Positions 52,936-61,773 of a DNA stretch of 64,000 nucleotides are shown here, one piece after another. The translations under genes were made by a program, and so were the position numbers. The notes under the pieces are model-generated. The model did not search any database. It had not been told where the DNA came from and was given only the letters and a program-made list of their open reading frames with translations. This DNA is from Pseudomonas orientalis (GTDB lineage: Bacteria; Pseudomonadota; Gammaproteobacteria; Pseudomonadales; Pseudomonadaceae): assembly GCF_002934065.1 (NCBI RefSeq), contig NZ_CP018049.1, positions 5,764,501 through 5,828,500 of the forward strand. The letters run 5' to 3'. The number at the start of each line of letters is the position of its first letter. Positions within the stretch are counted from its first letter, which is position 1.

Positions 52936-53556
52936 ATGACCCACAGTACCGGCACCCTTTACATCATTTCCGCCCCCTCGGGCGCGGGCAAGAGCAGCCT
53001 GGTCAAGGCCCTGACCGACGCTGACGAGCAGATCCGCATCTCGGTGTCCCACACCACCCGCGCCATGCGCCCGGGTGAAGTGAACGGCGTGCACTATCAC
53101 TTCGTCGAGCGTACCGAGTTCGTCAAGATGATCGAACACGGTGACTTCCTGGAGCGCGCCGAAGTGTTCGGCAACCTCTACGGCACCTCGCAAAGCCATC
53201 TGCAGCAAACGCTGGATGAAGGCCATGACCTGATTCTGGAAATCGACTGGCAGGGCGCCGAACAGGTACGCCAGCTGATGCCCAAGGCGCGCTCGATCTT
53301 CATCCTGCCGCCCTCGCTTGAAGCCTTGCACCAGCGCCTGACCAACCGCGGCCAGGACAGTGACGAGATCATCGAAGGTCGCATGCGTGAAGCCGTCAGC
53401 GAAATGAGCCACTACGTCGACTACGACTACCTGATCATCAATGACGATTTTGCCCACGCGCTGGACGATTTGAAGGCGATTTTCCGCGCCAATCAGCTGC
53501 AGCAAAAGCGCCAACAGCAGCGTTTCGGCAAATTACTCGCCGAACTGCTCGGCTGA
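52936..53556 (+). CDS. gmk: Guanylate kinase
   Basis: 206 residues from MTHSTGTLYIISAPSGAGKS (P-loop SAPSGAGKSSL). GMP-binding residues are in SVSHTTRAMRPGEVNGVHYH and DFLERAEVFGNLYGTS. Standard length (E. coli 207). Starts 10 bases after yicC. Confidence 0.97.
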   Translation: MTHSTGTLYIISAPSGAGKSSLVKALTDADEQIRISVSHTTRAMRPGEVNGVHYHFVERTEFVKMIEHGDFLERAEVFGNLYGTSQSHLQQTLDEGHDLILEIDWQGAEQVRQLMPKARSIFILPPSLEALHQRLTNRGQDSDEIIEGRMREAVSEMSHYVDYDYLIINDDFAHALDDLKAIFRANQLQQKRQQQRFGKLLAELLG

Positions 53557-53723
53557 TTGGCCCTTCCCAAAACGGCTGCAAGGGCTTTACATTGGCACTT
53601 GTAGCGGTTTTGCGAGGGCCTGAGAAAAATCAGCGCTTCCCTAAACGCTGGTGATTTTTTAAACTGCTCAGTCCGCTCGCCCAACCGGGCAGCGCGCATC
53701 TTGCATTCGCTCCGAGGAATACC

Positions 53724-53987
53724 ATGGCCCGCGTAACCGTTGAAGACTGCCTAGAACACGTGGATAACCGCTTTGAGCTGGTCATGCTCTCTACCAAGCG
53801 TGCCCGTCAACTGGCCACTGGCGGCAAAGAGCCCCTGGTCCAGTGGGAAAACGACAAGCCTACCGTTGTGGCCCTGCGCGAAATCGCCGAAGGCCTGATG
53901 AGCTACGAGTTCATCGCCAACGCTGAAATCGTTGAAGACGAACCGCTGTTTGCAGCGTTCGAGGACGAGTCCAACGAGGCCGTCTAA
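53724..53987 (+). CDS. rpoZ: RNA polymerase omega subunit
   Basis: 87 residues, MARVTVEDCLEHVDNRFELV, with the conserved LSTKRARQLATGGKEP core; promotes RNA polymerase assembly and forms part of a ppGpp site. Located between gmk and spoT as in most gammaproteobacteria. A GAGGAA site supports the start. Confidence 0.97.
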   Translation: MARVTVEDCLEHVDNRFELVMLSTKRARQLATGGKEPLVQWENDKPTVVALREIAEGLMSYEFIANAEIVEDEPLFAAFEDESNEAV

Positions 53988-54047
53988 GCCTATGCCTGGT
54001 CGACGTAGCACGGCGCGGGGTCACAGCCTTCGGCAGGAGTTCACACT

Positions 54048-56153
54048 TTGCCGAGCATAGACGCCCTCGCCGATCGCTTATCGACCTACCTCGGCCCCGA
54101 TCAGGTCAACCTGGTCCGCCGAGCGTATTTCTACGCCGAACAAGCCCACGACGGCCAACGCCGTCGCAGCGGTGAGGCGTATGTCACCCATCCTCTTGCG
54201 GTGGCAAACATTCTTGCCGACATGCACATGGACCATCAGAGCCTGATGGCCGCGATGCTGCATGACGTGATCGAAGACACCGGCATCGCCAAGGAAGCGC
54301 TCAGCGCGCAATTTGGCGAAACCGTGGCCGAACTGGTCGACGGGGTCAGCAAACTGACCCAGATGAATTTCGAGACCAAGGCCGAAGCCCAGGCGGAAAA
54401 CTTCCAGAAGATGGCCATGGCCATGGCCCGCGATATCCGCGTGATCCTGGTCAAGCTGGCCGACCGACTGCACAACATGCGCACGCTGGAAGTGCTCTCC
54501 GGCGAAAAACGCCGGCGCATCGCCAAGGAAACCCTGGAAATCTACGCGCCCATCGCCAACCGGCTGGGCATGCATGCCATTCGTATCGAGTTCGAAGACC
54601 TCGGCTTCAAGGCCATGCACCCGATGCGCTCGGCGCGCATCTACCAGGCGGTCAAGCGCGCCCGGGGCAACCGCAAGGAAATCGTCAACAAGATCGAAGA
54701 GTCCCTGAGCCATTGCCTGGCGATCGACGAGATCGAAGGCGAAGTCAGCGGACGGCAGAAACACATCTACGGCATCTACAAGAAGATGCGCGGCAAGCGC
54801 CGGGCCTTCAACGAGATTATGGACGTTTATGCGTTCCGGATCATCGTCGACAAGGTCGATACCTGCTACCGCGTGCTGGGCGCTGTACATAATTTATACA
54901 AACCCCTGCCCGGCCGCTTCAAGGATTACATCGCGATCCCCAAGGCCAACGGCTACCAGTCGCTGCACACCACGCTGTTCGGCATGCACGGCGTACCGAT
55001 CGAGATCCAGATCCGTACCCGCGAAATGGAAGAGATGGCCAACAACGGCATCGCCGCCCATTGGCTGTACAAGTCCAGCGGCGATGAGCAGCCCAAGGGC
55101 ACCCACGCCCGCGCCCGCCAGTGGGTCAAGGGCGTGCTGGAAATGCAGCAACGTGCCGGCAACTCCCTGGAATTCATCGAAAGCGTGAAGATCGACCTGT
55201 TCCCGGACGAGGTCTACGTGTTCACGCCCAAAGGCCGCATCATGGAGCTGCCCAAAGGCTCCACAGCGGTCGACTTTGCCTATGCCGTGCACACCGACGT
55301 GGGCAACAGCTGCATCGCCTGTCGGATCAATCGTCGCCTCGCGCCGCTGTCCGAACCGCTGCAGAGCGGTTCCACGGTCGAGATCGTCAGTGCACCCGGC
55401 GCACGCCCGAACCCGGCCTGGCTCAACTTCGTGGTCACCGGCAAGGCGCGCACACACATCCGCCACGCCTTGAAACTGCAGCGCCGTTCCGAGTCCATCA
55501 GCCTGGGCGAACGCCTGCTGAACAAGGTGCTCAACGGTTTCGACAGCGCCCTGGACAAGGTCCCGCAGGAGCGCGTGCAAGCGATGCTCCACGAGTACCG
55601 TCAGGAAACCATCGAAGACCTGCTGGAAGATATCGGCCTGGGCAACCGCATGGCCTACGTGGTTGCGCGCCGCCTGCTCGGCGAGGGCGAACAGTTGCCA
55701 AGCCCGGAAGGCCCGCTGGCGATTCGCGGCACCGAGGGCCTGGTGCTCAGCTACGCCAAATGCTGCACACCGATCCCGGGCGATCCGATTGTCGGCCATC
55801 TGTCGGCGGGCAAAGGCATGGTGGTGCACCTGGACAACTGCCGCAACATCACCGAAATCCGTCACAACCCGGAAAAATGCATCCAGCTTTCCTGGGCCAA
55901 GGATGTTACCGGCGAATTCAACGTCGAGCTGCGCGTGGAGCTGGAGCACCAGCGCGGCTTGATCGCCCTGCTGGCCAGCAGCGTCAACGCGGCCGACGGC
56001 AATATCGAGAAAATCAGCATGGACGAACGCGATGGGCGCATCAGCGTGGTCCAGCTGGTGGTCAGCGTGCACGACCGCGTGCACCTGGCCCGCGTGATCA
56101 AGAAGCTGCGCGCACTGACCGGGGTGATTCGCATCACCCGCATGCGTGCATAA
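54048..56153 (+). CDS. spoT: Bifunctional (p)ppGpp synthetase/hydrolase SpoT
   Basis: 701 residues starting at TTG 54048 (MPSIDALADRLSTYLGPDQV), with CAGGAG nine bases upstream. HD hydrolase: VTHPLAVANILADMHMDHQS, AAMLHDVIEDTG. Synthetase: RIIVDKVDTCYRVLGAVHNL, DYIAIPKANGYQSLHTTLFG. TGS: VFTPKGRIMELPKGSTAVDF. C-terminal ACT: IALLASSVNAADGNIEKISM. Both activities look intact in sequence. It controls the stringent response together with RelA. Follows rpoZ by 60 bases. Confidence 0.96.
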   Translation: MPSIDALADRLSTYLGPDQVNLVRRAYFYAEQAHDGQRRRSGEAYVTHPLAVANILADMHMDHQSLMAAMLHDVIEDTGIAKEALSAQFGETVAELVDGVSKLTQMNFETKAEAQAENFQKMAMAMARDIRVILVKLADRLHNMRTLEVLSGEKRRRIAKETLEIYAPIANRLGMHAIRIEFEDLGFKAMHPMRSARIYQAVKRARGNRKEIVNKIEESLSHCLAIDEIEGEVSGRQKHIYGIYKKMRGKRRAFNEIMDVYAFRIIVDKVDTCYRVLGAVHNLYKPLPGRFKDYIAIPKANGYQSLHTTLFGMHGVPIEIQIRTREMEEMANNGIAAHWLYKSSGDEQPKGTHARARQWVKGVLEMQQRAGNSLEFIESVKIDLFPDEVYVFTPKGRIMELPKGSTAVDFAYAVHTDVGNSCIACRINRRLAPLSEPLQSGSTVEIVSAPGARPNPAWLNFVVTGKARTHIRHALKLQRRSESISLGERLLNKVLNGFDSALDKVPQERVQAMLHEYRQETIEDLLEDIGLGNRMAYVVARRLLGEGEQLPSPEGPLAIRGTEGLVLSYAKCCTPIPGDPIVGHLSAGKGMVVHLDNCRNITEIRHNPEKCIQLSWAKDVTGEFNVELRVELEHQRGLIALLASSVNAADGNIEKISMDERDGRISVVQLVVSVHDRVHLARVIKKLRALTGVIRITRMRA

Positions 56154-56192
56154 CCCTGCCAACAAGCCATCGCCCATTACAAGGAGTCATTC

Positions 56193-56573
56193 ATGACCAA
56201 GACAGTAATCACCAGCGACAAAGCCCCGGCCGCCATCGGTACTTATTCCCAGGCGATCAAGGCGGGCAACACCGTCTACATGTCCGGCCAGATCCCGCTG
56301 GACCCAAAGACCATGGAACTGGTGGAAGGCTTCGAAGCACAGACCGTACAGGTCTTCGAAAACCTCAAGTCCGTGGCTGAAGCGGCTGGCGGCTCGTTCA
56401 AGGACATCGTCAAGCTGAACATCTTCCTGACCGACCTGAGCCACTTCGCCAAGGTCAACGAGATCATGGGCAAGTACTTCGAACAGCCGTACCCGGCCCG
56501 CGCCGCTATCGGCGTTGCTGCCCTGCCAAAGGGCGCGCAGGTTGAAATGGACGCGATTCTGGTCATCGAGTAA
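56193..56573 (+). CDS. ridA: RidA enamine/imine deaminase
   Basis: 126 residues with the RidA signatures IGTYSQAIKAGNTVYMSGQI, the conserved Arg in PYPARAAIGVAALPKGAQVE, and IFLTDLSHFAKVNEIMG. Hydrolyses 2-aminoacrylate and related enamines released by PLP enzymes. It follows spoT by 39 bases (AAGGAGTC site), the usual spoT-ridA arrangement. Confidence 0.95.
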   Translation: MTKTVITSDKAPAAIGTYSQAIKAGNTVYMSGQIPLDPKTMELVEGFEAQTVQVFENLKSVAEAAGGSFKDIVKLNIFLTDLSHFAKVNEIMGKYFEQPYPARAAIGVAALPKGAQVEMDAILVIE

Positions 56574-56629
56574 AAACACCCGGCGCAGCTTCAATCGCTG
56601 CGCCGACTTTGTTTCAGAAGGATTTAGTC

Positions 56630-57370
56630 ATGCGCAAAGCGCTTGTAGCCTCTTCGTTGCTCGCCCTGCTGCTCAGCGGCTGTGCCAGCAACCCTGCCAA
56701 TCTGGATGTCAGCGGGACCTGGATCAACCAGGCCGCCATCGATGCGGCAGCCAAGGGCGGCCCTTTGCGCGAAGCCTTGCAGACCTTTGGCCCGAACCTG
56801 GAATGGGAGGTCAACACCAAGGCCTTGCAGGCACGCTACTACAACGGTTTTGAAGTAGCGGAAGGCAAGTTGCTGACTGACAAGCCCGGCGCCTGGAGCG
56901 TGGAGTTCTACGGCAGCGCTGCCACCGAACTCAAGCGCAGAGGCAAAAAGCTGCTGCAGGTGGCCAACGACAATGAGCCTGAGCAACTGTTCATGCGCCC
57001 CAAGGAGCCGGCTCCGGAGGGCGCGCCACTGGGCGCCAACTTCGAGCGGGCGCTGTATGCGGCCTACATGGGCGGGGACTGGAAGATCACCGACGGTGTC
57101 GGCAATGGCGCCACCGTACAGTTCCAGGCTGATGGCAAGATTGTCGGCCTGCCTGGAGTGGACCGCTATTCCCTGTGCCTGGCAGGCGATTGCGCCTCGA
57201 TGAGCGGCGGTTATGACAGCATCTGGCTGCAACTGAACGGCGTGGGCAATCCGTGGATCTTTGCGCGCAAGGGCAAGCAACTGGAAATTTTCCAGGCGAT
57301 CAACACAGCGCAAGCGGATGAAGTGCCGCAGTTCACGCCTGGCCCTCGCCAATGGTTGCTTGAAAAGTAA
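56630..57370 (+). CDS. Putative lipoprotein, unknown function
   Basis: 246 residues: MRKALVASSLLALLLSGCAS, a clear lipobox with Cys. The mature part starts NPANLDVSGTWINQAAIDAA and has a sensible beta-rich sequence (WSVEFYGSAATELKRRGKKL, ITDGVGNGATVQFQADGKIV). No family was recognised; a Pseudomonas-conserved hypothetical gene occurs in the same place after ridA. A REP doublet follows. Confidence 0.8.
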   Translation: MRKALVASSLLALLLSGCASNPANLDVSGTWINQAAIDAAAKGGPLREALQTFGPNLEWEVNTKALQARYYNGFEVAEGKLLTDKPGAWSVEFYGSAATELKRRGKKLLQVANDNEPEQLFMRPKEPAPEGAPLGANFERALYAAYMGGDWKITDGVGNGATVQFQADGKIVGLPGVDRYSLCLAGDCASMSGGYDSIWLQLNGVGNPWIFARKGKQLEIFQAINTAQADEVPQFTPGPRQWLLEK

Positions 57371-57392
57371 TAACCGACCAGATACGCAGCTA

Positions 57393-57485
57393 AATGTGGG
57401 AGGGGGCTTGCCCCCGATAGCGGTGTATCAGCCAGGACAACGGTGGCTGACCCCCTGATATCGGGGGCAAGCCCCCTCCCACATT
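57393..57485. repeat. REP doublet, GTGGGAGGGGGCTTGC type
   Basis: Inverted AATGTGGGAGGGGGCTTGCC copies with the GATAGCGGTGTATCAG spacer, between convergent genes. Confidence 0.88.
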
Positions 57486-57497
57486 CCAGACGGTGTT

Positions 57498-58352
57498 TCA
57501 ATCCTTGAGGATGGCGGCATACCCTTCGCGGTAAGTCGGATAGGTCGGTGCCCAACCCAGCGCCTTGGCCCGCGCATTACTGCATTGCTTGCTGCCCGCG
57601 CGCCGCACACTGGCGTCCTCGGACCACTCTGTCACGCCCAGATACTCACGCAACCAGCCCACCACTTCGGCCAAGGGTGCGGGCGCGTCGTCAACGCCGA
57701 TATAGACCTTGTCCAGCGAACCGCCCTGCTCCACATGACGCAGCAAAAACGCCAGTAAACCCGCCGCGTCATCCGCGTGAATCCGGTTGCCATATAAAGG
57801 CGGGTCAATCGCCACGCGGTAGCCCTGGCGGACCTGGGTCAGCAGCCACTCACGGCCCGGGCCGTAAATGCCGGTCAATCGCACCACGCTTGCCGGGATG
57901 CCGCTGTTGAGCGCCACCTGCTCGGCTTCGAGCATGACCTGGCCGGAATAACCTTTGGCCCGGGTTTCAGAGGTTTCGTCGACCCACTCGCCATTCTGCT
58001 GCCCGTACACACTGCTGCTGGACACGAACAACAGATGCCTGGGCGCCTGGCCGTAATCCTGCAACCACTCCAGCACATGCTTCAAACCCTGCACATACGC
58101 GGCGCGATAGCCGGCCTCGTCGTGGTCGGTGGCTGCGGCGCAATACACCAGGTAATCCACCCCGCTGATCGGCCAGGTCTCAGGGCAGTCTTTATTGAAC
58201 AGGTCGCCGGCAATGCCGATAACGCCCTCGGGAAGGCGTGAAATGTCGCGGCGCAGGCCATGAACCTCCCATCCTCCGGCCAACAATTGGCTGGCCAGCC
58301 GACTACCCACATCGCCGCAACCGGCAATCACAACAGAAGGCGCAGACATCAT
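57498..58352 (-). CDS. NAD(P)-dependent epimerase/SDR (YeeZ-like)
   Basis: 284 residues, an extended SDR with VVIAGCGDVGSRLASQLLAG at the N-terminus (NAD fold), FVSSSSVYGQQNGEWVDETS (catalytic Ser-Tyr region), and the substrate region ASVVRLTGIYGPGREWL. Resembles YeeZ-like sugar-nucleotide epimerases of unknown substrate. Divergent from exbB. Confidence 0.88.
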   Translation of the reverse strand: MMSAPSVVIAGCGDVGSRLASQLLAGGWEVHGLRRDISRLPEGVIGIAGDLFNKDCPETWPISGVDYLVYCAAATDHDEAGYRAAYVQGLKHVLEWLQDYGQAPRHLLFVSSSSVYGQQNGEWVDETSETRAKGYSGQVMLEAEQVALNSGIPASVVRLTGIYGPGREWLLTQVRQGYRVAIDPPLYGNRIHADDAAGLLAFLLRHVEQGGSLDKVYIGVDDAPAPLAEVVGWLREYLGVTEWSEDASVRRAGSKQCSNARAKALGWAPTYPTYREGYAAILKD

Positions 58353-58440
58353 AAAACTCCATTCTCAAAGGCGCAGATTAGCCGCGCGAGAGGATCAACG
58401 GCCAGTAAAAAGCGAAATAAAGTAACAGTGCCACTTTAGT

Positions 58441-58467
58441 TAACAAGAATTACTTGCAATAATAACC
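58441..58467 (+). promoter_or_regulatory. Possible Fur box upstream of exbB
   Basis: AACAAGAATTACTTGCAATA and the following ATAAC form an AT-rich, partly palindromic site similar to the GATAATGATAATCATTATC consensus (about two-thirds match by eye). Iron control of exbBD-tonB would make this expected. It lies about 70 bases before the exbB start. Confidence 0.4.
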
Positions 58468-58538
58468 GCCCATTTGTCCTCGACCCGCAGGGGTCTGGCA
58501 GGACGATCACTCATTATTTTCACTCAGGTCCGGCCAGC

Positions 58539-59513
58539 ATGACACGTAATACAAACCCCGCTTCGCCAACCAAGCGTCACAGCCCATCCCGCGCCTGGCG
58601 TGCGATTGCTGCGATGCTGTTCAGCGTACTGCTGGCGCCGACCGCCGCTTTCGCTGATGCCACCGCACCTGCCGCTCCAACCGCTGCCGAGCAGAATGCC
58701 GCGACCCCGGCTGCGCCTGCCGCCGCGCCAACCGCTACCGACCCGGCCCAGGCTGCAGCGCCTGCCAACGAAACCGGCGTCGTGCTGGAAGAAGACAACA
58801 CCCTGGGCATGGCACACGACCTGTCCCCGTGGGGCATGTACCAGAATGCCGACGTGGTGGTGAAAGCCGTGATGATCGGCCTGGCCATCGCCTCCATCAT
58901 TACCTGGACCATCTGGATCGCCAAAGGCTTCGAGCTGCTGGGCGCCAAGCGTCGTCTGCGCACTGAAATCGTCCACCTGAAAAAAGCCACCACCCTCAAG
59001 GAAGCGAGCGAGACCGCGACCAAGAAGGGCACCCTGGCCAATACCCTGGTGCACGACGCGCTGGAAGAAATGCGCCTGTCGGCCAACACCCGCGAAAAAG
59101 AAGGCATCAAGGAGCGTGTCAGCTTCCGCCTTGAGCGCCTGGTTGCCGCCTGCGGCCGTAACATGAGCAGCGGCACCGGCGTGCTGGCCACCATCGGTTC
59201 CACTGCGCCCTTCGTCGGCCTGTTCGGTACCGTGTGGGGCATCATGAACAGCTTTATCGGCATCGCCAAGACCCAGACCACCAACCTCGCCGTGGTCGCC
59301 CCCGGCATCGCCGAAGCCCTGCTGGCGACCGCCCTGGGCCTGGTTGCCGCGATTCCTGCGGTGGTGATCTACAACGTCTTCGCCCGTTCGATTGCCGGCT
59401 ACAAGGCCCAGGTGTCGGATGCCTCGGCAGAAGTGCTGCTGCTGGTCAGCCGCGACCTCGATCACTTGCCTACCGAGCGCAGCTCGCAACCGCACATGGT
59501 GAAAGTGGGGTAA
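58539..59513 (+). CDS. exbB: TonB-system energizer ExbB
   Basis: 324 residues with an extended Ala/Pro-rich periplasmic N-terminus preceded by a signal peptide (RAIAAMLFSVLLAPTAAFAD), usual for Pseudomonas ExbB. Three membrane helices follow (VVKAVMIGLAIASIITWTIW; ATIGSTAPFVGLFGTVWGIM; IAEALLATALGLVAAIPAVV). With ExbD it converts proton motive force for TonB. First gene of exbB-exbD-tonB. Confidence 0.95.
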   Translation: MTRNTNPASPTKRHSPSRAWRAIAAMLFSVLLAPTAAFADATAPAAPTAAEQNAATPAAPAAAPTATDPAQAAAPANETGVVLEEDNTLGMAHDLSPWGMYQNADVVVKAVMIGLAIASIITWTIWIAKGFELLGAKRRLRTEIVHLKKATTLKEASETATKKGTLANTLVHDALEEMRLSANTREKEGIKERVSFRLERLVAACGRNMSSGTGVLATIGSTAPFVGLFGTVWGIMNSFIGIAKTQTTNLAVVAPGIAEALLATALGLVAAIPAVVIYNVFARSIAGYKAQVSDASAEVLLLVSRDLDHLPTERSSQPHMVKVG

Positions 59514-59519
59514 TCGGCC

Positions 59520-59945
59520 ATGGGCCTGCATTTGAATCAAGGCGACGACGAGCTCGTCGAGAACCACGAAATCAACGTCACACCGTTTATCGATGTGATG
59601 CTGGTGCTGCTGATCATCTTCATGGTGGCCGCACCGTTGGCCACCGTGGATATCAAGGTTGACCTTCCCGCTTCCAGCGCCAAGCCGGCGCCACGGCCGG
59701 AGAAGCCGATTTTCCTCAGCGTGAAGGCGGACCAACGTCTGTTCCTGGGTGAAGAAGAAGTCAAGGCTGAAACCCTGGGGCCGGTGCTCGACGCCAAGAC
59801 TCAGGGCAAGAAAGACACGACGATCTTCTTCCAGGCCGACAAGGGCGTGGACTATGGCGACCTGATGAGCGTGATGGATGCCCTGCGGGCAGCCGGCTAC
59901 CTCAAGGTAGGCCTGGTCGGACTTGAGACGGCAGCCAAGAAATGA
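59520..59945 (+). CDS. exbD: TonB-system energizer ExbD
   Basis: 141 residues: a membrane helix with the essential Asp, INVTPFIDVMLVLLIIFMVA, then a periplasmic domain (DQRLFLGEEEVKAETLGPVL and VMDALRAAGYLKVGLV). Starts 6 bases after exbB and overlaps tonB by 4 bases. Confidence 0.96.
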   Translation: MGLHLNQGDDELVENHEINVTPFIDVMLVLLIIFMVAAPLATVDIKVDLPASSAKPAPRPEKPIFLSVKADQRLFLGEEEVKAETLGPVLDAKTQGKKDTTIFFQADKGVDYGDLMSVMDALRAAGYLKVGLVGLETAAKK

Positions 59946-60688
59946 TCACAACGCGCCACAAACTGACGCGTTATGGCACCAGCCTCGCAGTCGTGCTGGG
60001 CGTGCATGCCGTCGCGATCATCATCGCGCTCCAATGGTCCGCGCCCCAGGCGATCCAGTTGCCGCCGGCCGCTATGGTCATCGACCTGGCACCCTTGCCG
60101 GCGCCACCGCCGCCTCCGGCACCGCCCAAGGTCGTTGCACCACCGCCGCCACCGGTCGAGGAGCTGCCTCTGCCGAAACTGGCCGAGGCGCCCAAGCCAA
60201 CGATCCAGGTGCCCAAGCCGGTCAAGCCCAAGCCCAAGCCTCAACCGCCCAAGCCGGTGGAGAAGAAGCCCGAGCCGCCCAAGGAAAAACCTTCCGAGGA
60301 GCCACCGAGCGAAACCCCTCCGAGCAACGCGCCTGCGCAAAAATCTGCGCAGCCCGCCCCCGGCCCATCGGCACAACAGATGGCCGCCCAGGCATCCTGG
60401 CAAAGTACCCTGCTGGCACACCTGCAGAAGTACAAGAAGTACCCGCCGGGCGCGCAACAGCGTGGCAAGGAAGGCATGAACCGCCTGCGCTTCGTGGTTG
60501 ATGGCGAAGGCAATGTGCTGTCCTATGAGTTGGAGGGTCGCTCCGGCAACGCCGACCTGGACCGCGCAACGCTGGACATGATCCGCAAGGCTCAACCCTT
60601 GCCCAAACCGCCAGCCGACCTGTTGAAAAACGGCAGTGTGGAACTCGTCGCACCGTTCGTTTACAACATCGACAAGCGGCGCCGCTAG
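59942..60688 (+). CDS. tonB: Energy transducer TonB
   Basis: 248 residues: a short cytoplasmic N-terminus, an anchor helix (YGTSLAVVLGVHAVAIIIAL) with the transmembrane His typical of TonB, a long Pro/Lys/Glu-rich periplasmic spacer (many PP, KPKPK and EPP blocks), and the C-terminal beta-domain (YPPGAQQRGKEGMNRLRFVV ... LPKPPADLLKNGSVELVAPF). Transmits energy to outer-membrane siderophore and B12 receptors. Overlaps exbD. Confidence 0.95.
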   Translation: MITTRHKLTRYGTSLAVVLGVHAVAIIIALQWSAPQAIQLPPAAMVIDLAPLPAPPPPPAPPKVVAPPPPPVEELPLPKLAEAPKPTIQVPKPVKPKPKPQPPKPVEKKPEPPKEKPSEEPPSETPPSNAPAQKSAQPAPGPSAQQMAAQASWQSTLLAHLQKYKKYPPGAQQRGKEGMNRLRFVVDGEGNVLSYELEGRSGNADLDRATLDMIRKAQPLPKPPADLLKNGSVELVAPFVYNIDKRRR

Positions 60689-60694
60689 CCGGGC

Positions 60695-60724
60695 AATGTG
60701 GGAGGGGCCAGCTCCCTCCCACAT
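60695..60724. repeat. Short REP-like hairpin after tonB
   Basis: AATGTGGGAGGG GCCAGC TCCCTCCCACATT follows the tonB stop by about 6 bases; it is likely to end the operon and is a shortened form of the common REP. Confidence 0.7.
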
Positions 60725-60844
60725 TCGCTTGCTCGCTTCAGCAAAATTCCGTCACTCCACGCTCAATCCCCAGCAAAGTTCTGATAACGTGCGTCTATCG
60801 ATTGCAGCCGGTATGCTTGGCCCGCAACTTCATGGACGCCCGCT

Positions 60845-61765
60845 ATGACTCTTACAGAATTACGCTACATCGTGACCCTCGCCCAGGAACAGCATTTCGG
60901 CCACGCGGCCGAGCGCTGCCACGTCAGCCAGCCGACGCTGTCGGTGGGCGTGAAAAAGCTTGAAGACGAACTCGGTGTACTGATTTTCGAGCGCAGCAAA
61001 AGCGCCGTGCGCCTGACCCCCGTGGGCGAAGGCATCGTTGCCCAGGCCCAGAAGGTGCTGGAGCAGGCGCAAAGCATTCGCGAACTGGCCCAGGCCGGCA
61101 AGAACCAGCTGACCGCGCCACTCAAAGTCGGCGCCATCTACACCGTCGGCCCCTACCTGTTCCCGCACCTGATCCCGCAGCTGCACCGCGTCGCGCCGCA
61201 GATGCCGCTGTATATCGAAGAAAACTTCACCCACGTCCTGCGCGACAAACTGCGCAACGGCGAGCTGGATGCGATCATCATCGCCCTGCCGTTCAATGAG
61301 GCGGATGTGCTGACGCTGCCGCTCTACGATGAGCCGTTCTATGTCCTGATGCCGGCCTCCCACCCGTGGACCAAAAAGGACAGCATCGACGCCGGTCTGC
61401 TCAACGACAAGAGCCTGCTGCTGCTCGGTGAAGGCCACTGCTTCCGCGACCAGGTCCTGGAAGCCTGCCCGACCCTGACCAAGGGCAACGACGGCGCCAA
61501 GCACACCACGGTGGAATCCAGTTCCCTGGAAACCATTCGCCATATGGTCGCTTCCGGCCTGGGCATTTCGATCCTGCCGTTGTCGGCGGTAGACAGCCAT
61601 CACTACGCCCCCGGCGTGATCGAAGTACGCCCACTCACGCCACCGGTGCCCTTCCGCACCGTGGCCATCGCCTGGCGCGCCAGCTTCCCGCGCCCCAAGG
61701 CGATTGAGATCCTCGCCGACTCGATCCGCTTGTGCTCGGTGGCCAAACCGCCTGCTGCGAGCTAA
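60845..61765 (+). CDS. oxyR: Hydrogen peroxide-inducible regulator OxyR
   Basis: A 306-residue LysR-type regulator. HTH FGHAAERCHVSQPTLSVGVK. The redox-active Cys199 and Cys208 are both in place in GEGHCFRDQVLEACPTL. Activates catalase and peroxidase genes after disulfide formation. A short gap of 8 bases to recG suggests an oxyR-recG operon, as in P. aeruginosa. Confidence 0.97.
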   Translation: MTLTELRYIVTLAQEQHFGHAAERCHVSQPTLSVGVKKLEDELGVLIFERSKSAVRLTPVGEGIVAQAQKVLEQAQSIRELAQAGKNQLTAPLKVGAIYTVGPYLFPHLIPQLHRVAPQMPLYIEENFTHVLRDKLRNGELDAIIIALPFNEADVLTLPLYDEPFYVLMPASHPWTKKDSIDAGLLNDKSLLLLGEGHCFRDQVLEACPTLTKGNDGAKHTTVESSSLETIRHMVASGLGISILPLSAVDSHHYAPGVIEVRPLTPPVPFRTVAIAWRASFPRPKAIEILADSIRLCSVAKPPAAS

Positions 61766-61773
61766 GTAACGGT

